Part shown: positions 36,028-46,234 of the stretch, one piece after another | How positions within the stretch are numbered: the first letter of the stretch is position 1 | How the letters are laid out: each line of letters opens with the position of its first letter | DNA from: Dyadobacter sp. CY312 | Lineage (GTDB): Bacteria > Bacteroidota > Bacteroidia > Cytophagales > Spirosomataceae | Direction of reading: 5' to 3' | NCBI RefSeq assembly: GCF_021390535.1 | Contig: NZ_JAJUXG010000013.1 | Location: 244,071 to 308,070, forward strand | DNA: 64,000 nt | The notes under the pieces: model-generated | Database searches by the model: none | Seen by the model: only the letters and a program-made list of their open reading frames with translations | What the model was told of the DNA's origin: nothing | Made by a program: the position numbers and the translations under genes

Positions 36028-37539
36028 TTGCATCGACTTTTAACTGCTTCATCCATTTTACTTTGTGTTTTTTTGAATTCCTGTTCTTCCGGCACAAAAA
36101 AGGAAGGGCTTGCCGACGACCTTTCACATCCAGGAGCGCAATTATCAGCAAGGCACTGCGGGAGTTGTCATCTTGCCGTATCACCTGCTTTACTGGACAA
36201 GGAGACCTGGAAAAAGCGTGTGCTACCAGCTATGGCCAGGCAGCTTGGCTTGGAAGTGTGGCAAAATAGTGCTTACTACCAAAATGAAAAATCAGCCATT
36301 TCTTATGCCGACTGGATGATGATTGTAGCCTATTACGATTCACTGGCACCTGCCCATTTAGCAACTGCAAAATCAGATGTTCCATTGAAATCTGACTTTT
36401 CAATATTTAAACTCAGAAAACCACAAGCCCCTTCGGATCGGATCGCCACAACAACATTGGCCGCTATTGATCCTATAACCCTTTCCATTTACACGAGTGA
36501 TTCTGAAACCGGAAACCTTTACCATTGGAATAATGATCTGAAACTGATCTCTTCCAACCCGCTGCCCTCCCCTGCGGTGAACATGGATTTTATCAATAAG
36601 CAACAGGCGTTAGTCACTTGCATTGGAGAAATGAAAGCACTGGATATTCCTTCGGGAAACGTGATGCTTGTTGATGAGTCTGGTAAGAGTACTTCAACCA
36701 TTGCCTCCAATCTGATCAGGCCAATACAGACAGTTGCAGCGGATTTCGACAAAGACGGACTCACTGATTATGTAACATCAAGTTTCGGACATAACAAAGG
36801 CGGGCTTTTTTTGATGAAACAAAAGGCTGACAAGTCTTTTAAAACCCTCCCGATTCGTGAGGTTGCCGGTGCGACGCAAAGTATTACTGGTGATTTTAAT
36901 GCTGATGGCTGGATGGATATCATGACACTTTTCGCACATGGGGATGAAGGAATATGGCTTTTTACCAACAACAAAAAAGGTGGATTTGATCAGAAAAATA
37001 TTCTCAGATTCCCTCCTGTCTATGGTTCAAGCAGCTTTCAGATGGCCGACGTCAACAAAGATGGCAATCCTGACATCATCTATACAGCCGGCGACAATAG
37101 CGATTATTCCCGCATATTGAAGCCTTATCATGGTATTTATATTTTCACAAACTCAGGAAATATGAGTTTTAAGCAAAGCTATTTCTATCCTGTAAACGGA
37201 GCTACGAAAGTGATTGCGGCTGATTTCGACCTCGACGGAGATATTGATCTGGCGTCCATCGCGTTTTTTGCAGACTTAAAAAATAACCCGGCTGAGGGTT
37301 TCATTTATTTTGAAAACAAAAACAGTTCCCAAAACAAAACTTTAAGCTTTACACCACACGCGGCTCCTGTTAACCAGAATGGCAGATGGATATGTATGGA
37401 TGTGAATGATGTGGATGGCGACGGAGATATTGATATTGTTCTTGGGAATTACTCAAAAGGATTCTTGAATGAAGATCATTTTACGCCGAACTGGAATACT
37501 GCAACGCCTTTTGTCATCTTGGAAAATACGATAAAATAA
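36028..37539 (+). CDS. Lipoprotein with c-type haem motif and FG-GAP/VCBS repeats
   Basis: The 503-aa protein starts at TTG and has a lipobox LNSC (Cys19). The first domain holds ARHCGSCHLA, a CxxCH covalent haem motif (C44, C47, H48), followed by LPAMARQLG as a possible Met ligand and helices typical of cytochrome c. From about residue 115 it is a beta-propeller-like region with repeated calcium-type motifs DFDKDGLTD, DFNADGWMD, DVNKDGNPD, DFDLDGDID and DVDGDGDID. This suggests a surface or periplasmic redox-linked binding protein. It lies after a terminator that separates it from the susCD unit, so it may have its own promoter. Confidence 0.8.
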   Translation: MHRLLTASSILLCVFLNSCSSGTKKEGLADDLSHPGAQLSARHCGSCHLAVSPALLDKETWKKRVLPAMARQLGLEVWQNSAYYQNEKSAISYADWMMIVAYYDSLAPAHLATAKSDVPLKSDFSIFKLRKPQAPSDRIATTTLAAIDPITLSIYTSDSETGNLYHWNNDLKLISSNPLPSPAVNMDFINKQQALVTCIGEMKALDIPSGNVMLVDESGKSTSTIASNLIRPIQTVAADFDKDGLTDYVTSSFGHNKGGLFLMKQKADKSFKTLPIREVAGATQSITGDFNADGWMDIMTLFAHGDEGIWLFTNNKKGGFDQKNILRFPPVYGSSSFQMADVNKDGNPDIIYTAGDNSDYSRILKPYHGIYIFTNSGNMSFKQSYFYPVNGATKVIAADFDLDGDIDLASIAFFADLKNNPAEGFIYFENKNSSQNKTLSFTPHAAPVNQNGRWICMDVNDVDGDGDIDIVLGNYSKGFLNEDHFTPNWNTATPFVILENTIK

Positions 37540-37541
37540 TG

Positions 37542-38672
37542 TCAATCGTCGCGTTTCCAGTCGGCTGGCAGAAGAGAGGAGAACCGATCTTTTCCCAAAT
37601 CTCCGGCAATTTCAAAACCCATTGGCATAGAAACCCAGCCTTGTGGTGTAATCACAATATATCCGTTGGGGAAAGTAATTTGCGTGAAGGGATGAGGCAT
37701 ATCAGCATAAGGTGAGCGACTTTTTTTATTGGTATAAAACACTTCCAACGGAGTACCTGACACAAGCAGTCTCTCCGTTTCCAGTTCACCAGGGCGGATC
37801 AGACGCATACCACGGACAGCTTCGATTCTGGTATGCAGGTGATTGGAAAGTAAATTGTTCCCATACCCTTGCCTTACTCCAAAACGGCGGAGCGAATCCG
37901 GAATGACTTGATAAACCTTGAATCCCTGCTCAATCAGACTGTCTGCAACCATGCTTGCCAGCAAATGTTTCATTGACCCGGTATATGCCACCTTCTGATT
38001 AGCTCGCCATAATTTCTTTTGTGCGTCGTCTTTGGGAACGAGCAATTCAAAACGCGTGCTGCCACCATAATAAACTTTACCTTCAAAAAAATCGAAGTCA
38101 TCCAGATCCTGAAAAATCCGGTAGCCTAAGGCATTGTTTTCGATAATTACAGGTTTGGTACTTTGTGCAGTCAGATGCCCGTTGTCCTCTTCGTAAATTT
38201 TCAGTACCTCCGGATTTACAATACGGCAAAGTTTGGCAAACTGATTTGTACCCAATAACTCCCTGGTTATAATTTTTAGATTCTTCTCCCGCCTTTTGTT
38301 CTTTCGGGCATATACCGTCACGCCCTGCAAAGCCATGCCCTCCTTCATTTTAAACATGATCTTTTTTACACCAGGCTGTTCAAAACGCAAAGTTTGCCGG
38401 ATGGTTTCGTAACCTAAAAAGGATACTCCCATTTCCAGATTTCCAATCGAAAGATTCGTGAGCCGGTAATTCCCGTTACCATCAGCATTGGTTCCAATAG
38501 TTGAGTTGTTGATAAACACATTGGCAAATGGCAGTGGCTTACCTGTTTTTTCATCGGTAACGGTGCCAGTCAGCGTAACAGTGGCATCCTGCGCGAAGCA
38601 AAAAGCAGCCGTAAGCGCCAGGATAAGGGCGGTAAGAATAAACTGTCTGGCCGGGTTCAGATTAATAAACAT
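37542..38672 (-). CDS. Carboxypeptidase-regulatory-like domain protein
   Basis: Starting at the internal ATG (38670-38672) gives 376 aa with a good signal peptide (FINLNPARQFILTALILALT, then cleavage after CFAQ). A longer frame reaches 38759 but adds a non-signal-like leader. The first 90 mature residues are a carboxypeptidase-D regulatory beta-sandwich (LTGTVTDEKTGKPLPFANVF, then SFLGYETIRQTLRF). The rest, about 250 residues, matches no named domain. It is known mainly as an envelope protein type of Bacteroidota. Its stop lies 2 nt from that of the convergent haem/FG-GAP gene. Confidence 0.8.
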   Translation of the reverse strand: MFINLNPARQFILTALILALTAAFCFAQDATVTLTGTVTDEKTGKPLPFANVFINNSTIGTNADGNGNYRLTNLSIGNLEMGVSFLGYETIRQTLRFEQPGVKKIMFKMKEGMALQGVTVYARKNKRREKNLKIITRELLGTNQFAKLCRIVNPEVLKIYEEDNGHLTAQSTKPVIIENNALGYRIFQDLDDFDFFEGKVYYGGSTRFELLVPKDDAQKKLWRANQKVAYTGSMKHLLASMVADSLIEQGFKVYQVIPDSLRRFGVRQGYGNNLLSNHLHTRIEAVRGMRLIRPGELETERLLVSGTPLEVFYTNKKSRSPYADMPHPFTQITFPNGYIVITPQGWVSMPMGFEIAGDLGKDRFSSLLPADWKRDD

Positions 38673-38759
38673 TGAGATAAGGAATAAAAAACGAATCGCA
38701 ATAAATTGCCGCAGAACAAATATAAGGGCATGAAAAGGAGTGTAAGCCGATGAATTCAA

Positions 38760-39191
38760 AAAATTATGAGCTATGTTCCGATTTTCCAGATGATGCGATA
38801 TTTTTCATGATGAGCTTAGGGCTGGTGCAAGTACCGAAATAAGCAGAAATGGATACGGCAAAATCTCTATGTGTATGCTCAGATCTGGATATGTATTCGA
38901 GCTCTCCGTAAAAAAGCTTAATGTCTTCAATCTGAATTTTGTAACAATACTGAACTGTCATATAACAACATTCAGCCAAGTAACCGTGTTTTCTCCCTTT
39001 TGAAAATAGCTCCAAACTTAGAAGAATCTTTGATTTGGAGATTATCGAAACCTGTAAAGAAAATAAATTAAAAATAATTCAACTTTTTTCAGGACATATC
39101 AAAGACGATTGTCTCTTTATACCTGAACCCCCTCTAACAATTTGGTTTCAGCAAGAATTTTTATAAATATTTAGCACAAGAGGTAAAGATA
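38760..39191. other. Intergenic region before the second sigma/FecR unit
   Basis: This gap of about 430 nt has no gene I can support. An 83-codon minus-strand frame at 38764-39015 has an odd composition and no family resemblance. TTTG at 39141-39144 followed 19 nt later by TAAATATT may be part of the promoter of the sigma gene at 39192. Confidence 0.4.
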
Positions 39192-39827
39192 ATGACCATG
39201 TCAGATCCAAATATGAAAACAGAATTATCCGGTCAGACAGATACTTTATCGGACGACAGACATTCTGATCTGTGGAGAAATTTCAAATTGGGAGACAGAC
39301 AGGCCTTTGCGGATCTATTGGAATTGTATTATCCGTTATTGTTAAATTATGGTGTAAGGTTTCAGAAAGACCGTGAGTTTGTAAAAGACTGTCTGCATGA
39401 TCTTATTCTTGATCTTTGGAACAATCGGGAGAAGCTTGACGATGTACGTCTAATTAAAATGTACCTTCTAAAATCCCTTCGTCGCAAACTACTTCGCGAA
39501 TCCCGAAGATTAAAATGGTTTCGGGAAGCAAATGAGGTTACTGAAGATTACTCCTTTGAGGTGCAATTTGCCATTGAATCCTATATGATTTCCAATGAGG
39601 TGCAACACGAGGATTTGAAAAAACTGCGTGTCAAGCTGGATAAACTAACCAAGCGTCAGCGTGAAGCAATTTATCTTCGTTTTCATCAGCAAATGGAGTA
39701 CGAGGATATTGCCGGCATTATGGCCATTAACTATCATTCGGCAGTCAATCTGGTTTATGAAGCATTGAAATTTCTACGTAAAAATTGGTTTTTAAGCATT
39801 GCTTCCCTGCTTTTATTCCGCAACTAA
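39192..39827 (+). CDS. FecI-like ECF sigma factor of the second SusCD unit
   Basis: The 211-aa sigma factor has region 2 with FVKDCLHDLILDLWNNREKL and MYLLKSLRRKLLRESRRLKW, and region 4 with LTKRQREAIYLRFHQQMEYE plus DIAGIMAINYHSAVNLVYEA. It belongs to the same family as the sigma factor at 28566 but is clearly diverged. FecR, SusC, SusD and polysaccharide-degrading genes follow in the same direction, so it probably drives that locus when its substrate is sensed. Confidence 0.9.
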   Translation: MTMSDPNMKTELSGQTDTLSDDRHSDLWRNFKLGDRQAFADLLELYYPLLLNYGVRFQKDREFVKDCLHDLILDLWNNREKLDDVRLIKMYLLKSLRRKLLRESRRLKWFREANEVTEDYSFEVQFAIESYMISNEVQHEDLKKLRVKLDKLTKRQREAIYLRFHQQMEYEDIAGIMAINYHSAVNLVYEALKFLRKNWFLSIASLLLFRN

Positions 39828-39963
39828 TGTAATCTGATCATTGAGGCTTCTGTAGTCCGTCTGACATCTATACAGAAGATAAAAATAACCAAAAGAAACC
39901 ACGCAAGACATAAAAAAATTTCGGTTCTGCTACCCAAGTAGAGAACCAAAAGCTAAAAGATAT

Positions 39964-41022
39964 ATGAAAAACTACAATCAGTTTGAGGCAGAAGATTTTG
40001 TTCAGGATCCATATTTCCGAAAATGGGTTCTTGGAAAATTGCCACCGGAAGATAATTTCTGGCCAGCCTGGCAGGCTGCTAATACCCTACAATATGAGGC
40101 TATTGAAAAGGCCCGAACCATGATAATTGCTTTTACATGTGAAGATATTCCGGTTGATCAGCAGGAAATAAGAGCTGGTATTGACGCTATTCTCTCCGAC
40201 TCAGGCAATAATACCCGCGCTTTCTATCAAAAAATGGTTTGGAAAATCGCCGCTTCGATTCTCTTTTTACTGAGCCTGGGATATGTCTTTTTAAAACAGA
40301 ACATTTTTTCTGATTCAGGCATTTCTCTGAACTTGACAGATGATCTTCAGGAAATAAATGAGGGATCCCAACCTCGCAGTTTCAGATTATCTGACAGTAC
40401 ACTCGTAACGTTATTTCCCAAAAGTAAGCTCAGGATAGATACGGATTTCGGCAAGAAAAAAAGAGAGGTGTATCTGAGCGGTGAAGCATTTTTTACGGTG
40501 GCCAGAAATACGGAAAAACCGTTTTTTGTTTATACCGGAGATGTGGTTACCAAGGTGCTGGGAACCAGTTTTAAGATTAAGGCTTTTTCAACAGATGAAA
40601 ATGTTTCAGTAGCAGTAAGCACCGGTAAGGTTACAGTTTTTAAACAAAAAAATGGTGCACCCACATCGCATGCCCTTTCTGACGAAATTATTCTGGCACC
40701 TAATCAACAGGCGGTGTATGAGAAATCCGGCGAAAGACTGGTAAAAACGCTGGTTGAGAATCCCGTGATATTGCATGGAGAAACTGGCGCCGACGTCCTT
40801 GAATTCGTTGATACACCTGTTCCCAAAGTTTTGTACGAACTGGAAAAAGCATACGGTATTAAAATCGTTTTTGATGAACTGCTTCTGCACGATTGCAACT
40901 TCACGGCCCGGCTGACGACAGAGCCGCTTTTTGAAAAACTCAACCTGATTTGCGAAACCATTCAGGCCCGATATGAAATCGTGGATGGCCAGGTTGTGAT
41001 CTATGCAAAAAAATGCCAGTGA
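39964..41022 (+). CDS. FecR-family anti-sigma factor
   Basis: The 352-aa protein begins KNYNQFEAEDFVQDPYFRKW, like the other FecR in this window. It has one transmembrane helix (about residues 92-110) and a periplasmic FecR domain containing REVYLSGEAFFTVARNTEKP and VTKVLGTSFKIKAFSTDENV. The C-terminus is a DUF4974-type module ending YEIVDGQVVIYAKKCQ. It should sequester the sigma factor encoded 136 nt upstream and receive the signal from the STN domain of the SusC encoded 170 nt downstream. Confidence 0.9.
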   Translation: MKNYNQFEAEDFVQDPYFRKWVLGKLPPEDNFWPAWQAANTLQYEAIEKARTMIIAFTCEDIPVDQQEIRAGIDAILSDSGNNTRAFYQKMVWKIAASILFLLSLGYVFLKQNIFSDSGISLNLTDDLQEINEGSQPRSFRLSDSTLVTLFPKSKLRIDTDFGKKKREVYLSGEAFFTVARNTEKPFFVYTGDVVTKVLGTSFKIKAFSTDENVSVAVSTGKVTVFKQKNGAPTSHALSDEIILAPNQQAVYEKSGERLVKTLVENPVILHGETGADVLEFVDTPVPKVLYELEKAYGIKIVFDELLLHDCNFTARLTTEPLFEKLNLICETIQARYEIVDGQVVIYAKKCQ

Positions 41023-41191
41023 TATAATTCAGCTTAAAATCGAAAAAACTGTCCGGCTGCGCTTGCAACACCGCCGGACAAGAATGAATCCCGTTGTAAA
41101 ACGCGCATTGGGGAATGCGGGAAGGGATTGTCTTTGCCTCAAATTTCTTACCATTTTAAACAAAAACCACCTTTTCAGGCCGATCAAATTT

Positions 41192-44100
41192 ATGAAAAAA
41201 AACTTACTTCTCTTGTTGATCATGAGGATATCCTTTACCCAAATGATGCTGGCTTTGCTCTTTGCAGGATTGACCTACGCAACTGATGCACCTGGCCAGG
41301 ACCTGCTCGAAAAACCACTTTCCCTTCAGGTGCGCGATAAGCCACTGAAAGCCATTTTGACGGCGATCGAAAACCAGGCTTCTGTTCGTTTTGTGTATAG
41401 TTCCAAAGCCATCCGCGCAGAAAGGCTGACAACAGTCAATGTTCAGAATCAGCCGTTGAAGGCTGTACTTGAATCTCTTTTAAGGCCGATGGAAGTAAAT
41501 TACCGTTTGGCAGGGAATCAGATCGTACTCAGCCAGCAAACGGAACCAACTCTCCCGGTTTTACAAAAACCTGAAAGCAATGCCATCAGAGCAACCAGCG
41601 AAAGAAATCTGACCGGCCTTGTCACAGATGAAACCGGAACGGCTTTACCAGGTGTAAGTATTGTTGTAAAAGGAACGTCGCAGGGAACAACCTCAGGCTC
41701 GGATGGTCAGTTTTCATTATCTGTACCTGATGATATAGCGGTGGCTTTGGTTTTTTCTTTTGTCGGATATCTATCTCAGGAGGTTATTCCGGGCACTAAA
41801 ACTTCACTTTCTGTAATACTTCTGGGCGATAACAAAGCGCTGGACGAAGTGGTTGTCGTTGGCTATGGTACTCAGAAAAAAGTCGATGTGACCGGTTCGG
41901 TTTCCACGATCAGGGGAGAAGCACTAACCAAAGCACCCAATCCAAACCTTGCCAATTCCCTGACAGGAAAAATGACCGGCGTGATCACTACACAACAAAG
42001 CGGAAAACCGGGTTTTGACGATCCAACTTTCCTGATCAGAGGAAAAAGCACTTTTGGAGATAATGGTGCGCTGATTTTGGTAGACGGCATTGAGCGTTCT
42101 TTTAGTCGGCTGGATCCCAATGAAATTGAAAGTGTTACAGTTTTGAAGGATGCAGCTTCCGCCTCCGTATATGGAGCCCGGGCAGCGAACGGAGTCGTTT
42201 TAATCACAACAAAAAGAGGAAAAGAAGGAAAAATCAAGATCAGTTATACCGGATCGATAGGATTTCAGACGCCGACAATCGTGCCAAAGATCATGGACGC
42301 CTACGACTATGCAACTTATCTTAATATTGCAAAGGTGAATCTGGGAGATAATCCGCGTTTTACCGATGAACAGGTGGAACAATACAAAAACGGGACGCTT
42401 CCTTCAACGGATTGGTGGTCGGAAGTACTCAAAAAAAGAGCCGCTATTCAGCAGCATAACCTTACGCTTAGTGGCGGAAAATCTGAGGGTGCAAAATATT
42501 TTATTTCCATGGGTGTGCTCAATCAGGATGGGTTGTATGATCTGTCTGGTTTTAAGCGCTACAATCTGAGAGTCAATATTGACAACCAGGTTACCAGAGA
42601 TTTGAGGCTCAGCCTGGATATTGGTGCAAGACATGAAAATCTGAGCCAGTCTTCCATAGGCGACGGAATTTTTTCAACGGTGATCTATTCCAAACCAACC
42701 GAACGCCCGTATACGCCCGACAACATTGCTGCTGGTGGCTTAGGTTCTAACGGACAGGGCTTATCCCCTATCGGGCTGGCTAAAAATTCGGGTTATAATA
42801 AAACTGGAAATGATGTTTTTCAAGGAACCTTACAGGCCGATTATTCACCAAATTTTTTAAAAGGGTTATCTGCCAAACTTCGCTACTCGTATGACCGTTT
42901 TTTCTCAACGGCCAAGAATTTTTCGACTACATATACTTATTATACGTATGACCGGGCGATTGATAAATACAATAGATTCCAAAGTGGCGGTGGTACCAAT
43001 TTGTCGGAAGGAACAGCCAATGATATGCGCTCTACGCTACAAACTTCACTGACTTATGACCGCAATTTCGGCAGACATGGGCTCTCGGCCTTATTTTTGA
43101 TAGAAAAGATCGGGTACAACTACCAAAATTTGCAGGCATCCCGTGTAAATTATATTTCACCAGCTATCGACCAGATTTTCGCCGGTCCGGATCTGAATCA
43201 GAAAAACGGTGGGTCAGCTACCCAAACGGCCCGTTTGGGGTACGTGGGAAGGGTTAATTACAATTTTGAAGAACGTTATCTTCTCCAGGCGAATTTCCGA
43301 TATGATGGTTCCTTCAATTTTCCAAGCGACAAACGCTGGGGACTTTTCCCGGCGGTGTCAGCAGGATGGCGCATTAGTGAAGAGGCCTTTCTAAAAAATC
43401 AGACGCTGATCAGTAATCTGAAAATACGGGCATCATACGGGCAGTTTGGGAATGACCGTGTGGCCGCTTACCAATACCTGACCGGCTTTAAATTCGGAGC
43501 TGGTTCTGTAATCGGAAATAACTACCAATCGGGAATTACCGACCTTGGTATTCCCAATCCAAACATTACGTGGGAGACGGCAACAAACACAGATCTGGGT
43601 TTGGAATTTGGAATACTGAACGGGAAAATTTCGGGTGAAATTGATTATTTCTACAAAAGAACAAAAGATATATTATTGCCAAGAAATGCGTCTGTGCCTG
43701 AAACTTTTGGCGCAACGCTGCCTTTTGAAAATATCGGAATTGTCGATAACAAAGGTCTGGAAGTTGTGCTTCGCTATCAAAATCAGTTCAGGAAAGTCAA
43801 ATTTTCGGCAGAAGGGAATGTTACTTACGCCAAGAGCAAGGTCATTTATATGGATGAGCCCGCCGACGTAGAAAACCGGATCAAAAGAACAGGACAACCA
43901 TTTGATCAGTTTTTTGCGCTGGAATCAGCGGGACTTTTCCAAACTCAGGAAGAAATAGACCAAGCTCCTGTGCAGGATGGAAACGGCAATAAATCCATCA
44001 AAACGGGGGATATCAAATATGTGGATTTTGATGGAAATAATGTGATTGACGGCAAGGATATTCACAAAGTAGGAAAGAGTGATATTCCCCAGCTAATCTT

Positions 44101-44563
44101 TGGGCTTAACCTTTCACTGAATTATCATGGATTTGATCTGACTGCAAATTTTCAGGGCGCAACCGGTTTTCAGCAATTTCTGCGCTACGATCCGTTCAAT
44201 CTTGAGTCCAATGCACTTACGATGTTCAAGGATTCATGGACTCCCGAAAATACAGATGCGCGTTTTCCCCGCCTGTATGCCGGCATGAAACAAAACAACC
44301 GCGAAAGTTCTTCTTACTGGTTGTACAACGCGTCGTATGTACGGTTGAGGAATCTGGAAATTTCTTACACTTTTTCCAATCTCAACATCATTAAAAAGGC
44401 AGGCATCAACAATCTGCGACTTTTTGCCTCGGGTAATAATGTACTGACCTTTTCCAAAATGAAAGATCTTGATCCGGAAGCACCTAATATCAATCCGGGC
44501 AATAACGCCTACTATTATCCGCAGATGAAAACCTTCAATTTGGGCCTTAACATTGAATTTTAA
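41192..44563 (+). CDS. SusC/RagA TonB-dependent transporter with STN domain
   Basis: ATG at 41192 (KKNLLLLLIMRISFTQMML) gives a 1123-aa protein with a proper signal peptide. An upstream in-frame ATG at 41003 inside fecR would add 63 charged residues and is unlikely. Domains in order are STN (about 44-115), carboxypeptidase-regulatory-like (140-212), EVVVVGYGTQKKVDVTGSVS (219-238), a plug with IRGKSTFGDNGALILVDGIE, and a barrel ending NLGLNIEF. It would import oligosaccharides released by the enzymes encoded downstream and signal through FecR. It is followed by susD after 12 nt. Confidence 0.95.
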   Translation: MKKNLLLLLIMRISFTQMMLALLFAGLTYATDAPGQDLLEKPLSLQVRDKPLKAILTAIENQASVRFVYSSKAIRAERLTTVNVQNQPLKAVLESLLRPMEVNYRLAGNQIVLSQQTEPTLPVLQKPESNAIRATSERNLTGLVTDETGTALPGVSIVVKGTSQGTTSGSDGQFSLSVPDDIAVALVFSFVGYLSQEVIPGTKTSLSVILLGDNKALDEVVVVGYGTQKKVDVTGSVSTIRGEALTKAPNPNLANSLTGKMTGVITTQQSGKPGFDDPTFLIRGKSTFGDNGALILVDGIERSFSRLDPNEIESVTVLKDAASASVYGARAANGVVLITTKRGKEGKIKISYTGSIGFQTPTIVPKIMDAYDYATYLNIAKVNLGDNPRFTDEQVEQYKNGTLPSTDWWSEVLKKRAAIQQHNLTLSGGKSEGAKYFISMGVLNQDGLYDLSGFKRYNLRVNIDNQVTRDLRLSLDIGARHENLSQSSIGDGIFSTVIYSKPTERPYTPDNIAAGGLGSNGQGLSPIGLAKNSGYNKTGNDVFQGTLQADYSPNFLKGLSAKLRYSYDRFFSTAKNFSTTYTYYTYDRAIDKYNRFQSGGGTNLSEGTANDMRSTLQTSLTYDRNFGRHGLSALFLIEKIGYNYQNLQASRVNYISPAIDQIFAGPDLNQKNGGSATQTARLGYVGRVNYNFEERYLLQANFRYDGSFNFPSDKRWGLFPAVSAGWRISEEAFLKNQTLISNLKIRASYGQFGNDRVAAYQYLTGFKFGAGSVIGNNYQSGITDLGIPNPNITWETATNTDLGLEFGILNGKISGEIDYFYKRTKDILLPRNASVPETFGATLPFENIGIVDNKGLEVVLRYQNQFRKVKFSAEGNVTYAKSKVIYMDEPADVENRIKRTGQPFDQFFALESAGLFQTQEEIDQAPVQDGNGNKSIKTGDIKYVDFDGNNVIDGKDIHKVGKSDIPQLIFGLNLSLNYHGFDLTANFQGATGFQQFLRYDPFNLESNALTMFKDSWTPENTDARFPRLYAGMKQNNRESSSYWLYNASYVRLRNLEISYTFSNLNIIKKAGINNLRLFASGNNVLTFSKMKDLDPEAPNINPGNNAYYYPQMKTFNLGLNIEF

Positions 44564-44575
44564 CTGAACCTTCTT

Positions 44576-46234
44576 ATGAAAACCAATATATTTTATTTTC
44601 TCTGGTTGCTTGTGCTGGTAGTTGTGCCGATGTCGGGCTGCGACAGTGATTTTCTTGATAAAAAGCCGCTGGATATTATTTCAAGCGAGTCTGTTTTTAC
44701 AGATCAGGCTTTGACGGAATCCTATTTGTATAATATTTATGACTACATGCCAGTTGGTTACGGATTGTACCAAATGGAAGGTCAAAATGTACTTTCAGGG
44801 CTTGGAATCACAGATCTTCTTGATGGCAGCACGGACATGCTACGCTCTCCTTCGGTTTGGAATGAAAGTAACAGCATCATGATTCCGGGCGTTATCACCG
44901 CTACGTATAATCCACTGGAGACCTGGGGTCGAAGTTATCAGGCAATCAGAAAAGTGCATAACCTGATCCATGGTTTGAAAACCAGTACGCTGGATGAAAC
45001 CTGGAAAACACGTGTAACTGCCGAAGCGAGATTTATCAGAGCCTTCATGTATTTCGATTTGGTGAGGCGCTATGGCGACGTGCCTCTCATCACCGATCTG
45101 CAATCTTTCGACAATATAGAAAACCTGCTTGTTGCCAGAACGCCAGCGGATCAGGTTTATGATTTTATTGATGCAGAACTCTCTGCCTGTGGTGAAATAT
45201 TGCCATCGGTTAAGGAAATGAGAAGCACAGAAGCTGGAAGAGCCACCAGGGAAGCTTGCTGGGCTTTGAATGGCCGCGCCATGCTTTTTGCAAAACGATA
45301 TGCCAAATCTGCACAAAATTCAAAAAAGGTAATGGATAGCGGAAACTTCTCGTTGGATGGAGATTATAATGCATTATTTCAATCTCATGGTGGAAACAAG
45401 GAAGTGATTTTTGAAATCATGTTCAACGGAACCAATAAAGGTCATGCCTTTGATAATCTTTTCCTGCCGCCAAGTATCGACAATGGATGGGGCTCTCAAA
45501 CGCTGCCAACACAGGAAGCTGTGGATTCCTATGAAATGCTTAACGGGAAAGCCATTACAGATCCTGCCTCAGGTTATGACCCTCAAAACCCGTATATCAA
45601 CCGCGACAAACGTTTTGCTGCCAGTATCATTTTTGAAGGTGCAACCGTAAAAGGCAAAGTAATTCACACCGGTGCTTTAATGCCAGACGATGGTTTAGGG
45701 CTTGAAGGCCGAACGATCACCGGTTATTACATCCGCAAATTTATTGACGAAACAATACCTTTCGTAGAGCTTGATTTTAATGGTAGTAAAACTTCCTGGA
45801 AAGAGCTGCGGCTGGGCGAAGTGCTTCTTAATTATGCCGAGGCGCAAAACGAAGCAGTTGGCGGAGATGCGTCGGTATACAGCGCAATTAACCAAATCCG
45901 CAGCATCCACGGCGGGTTGCCGCCCCTTGATGCAGGACTTTCTAAAAATCAGCTGTTCGAAAAAATTGTACAGGAGCGCAAAATCGAGCTGGCTTTTGAG
46001 GGGCATCGATTCTGGGATCTGAGAAGGTGGAAAAAAGCCGAGCAGGTGCTGCACGATAAGTACATGCATGGAATGAAAATCACGACTGATGCTGTTACTA
46101 AAAAACTGATTTACACACCATTTGAAATAAATACCTTACCAAAACAGGTGTTTCTACCCAAACATTACCTGATGCCCGTCGGATTTGCTGAGATCAATAA
46201 AAACAAAAAACTGGTTCAAAACCCTGGATACTGA
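44576..46234 (+). CDS. SusD/RagB glycan-binding lipoprotein
   Basis: The 552-aa lipoprotein has a signal with lipobox MSGC (Cys22), then DSDFLDKKPLDIISSESVFT. The SusD core is seen in AEARFIRAFMYFDLVRRYGD and VPLI, and the C-terminal IVQERKIELAFEGHRFWDLR is typical. It forms the lid of the SusC transporter. Its TGA overlaps the ATG of the next gene by one base, so the beta-helix protein is translationally coupled and belongs to the same operon. Confidence 0.95.
   Translation: MKTNIFYFLWLLVLVVVPMSGCDSDFLDKKPLDIISSESVFTDQALTESYLYNIYDYMPVGYGLYQMEGQNVLSGLGITDLLDGSTDMLRSPSVWNESNSIMIPGVITATYNPLETWGRSYQAIRKVHNLIHGLKTSTLDETWKTRVTAEARFIRAFMYFDLVRRYGDVPLITDLQSFDNIENLLVARTPADQVYDFIDAELSACGEILPSVKEMRSTEAGRATREACWALNGRAMLFAKRYAKSAQNSKKVMDSGNFSLDGDYNALFQSHGGNKEVIFEIMFNGTNKGHAFDNLFLPPSIDNGWGSQTLPTQEAVDSYEMLNGKAITDPASGYDPQNPYINRDKRFAASIIFEGATVKGKVIHTGALMPDDGLGLEGRTITGYYIRKFIDETIPFVELDFNGSKTSWKELRLGEVLLNYAEAQNEAVGGDASVYSAINQIRSIHGGLPPLDAGLSKNQLFEKIVQERKIELAFEGHRFWDLRRWKKAEQVLHDKYMHGMKITTDAVTKKLIYTPFEINTLPKQVFLPKHYLMPVGFAEINKNKKLVQNPGY

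Noticed and set aside
38764..39015. 83-codon minus-strand frame just upstream of the carboxypeptidase-regulatory-like gene
   Set aside because: It has no family resemblance, an unusual run of Cys/Tyr/His residues, no convincing start region, and covers the area expected to hold control sequences.
41003..41191. Extended N-terminus of the second SusC inside fecR
   Set aside because: The extra 63 residues are charged and come before a proper signal peptide that starts at 41192.
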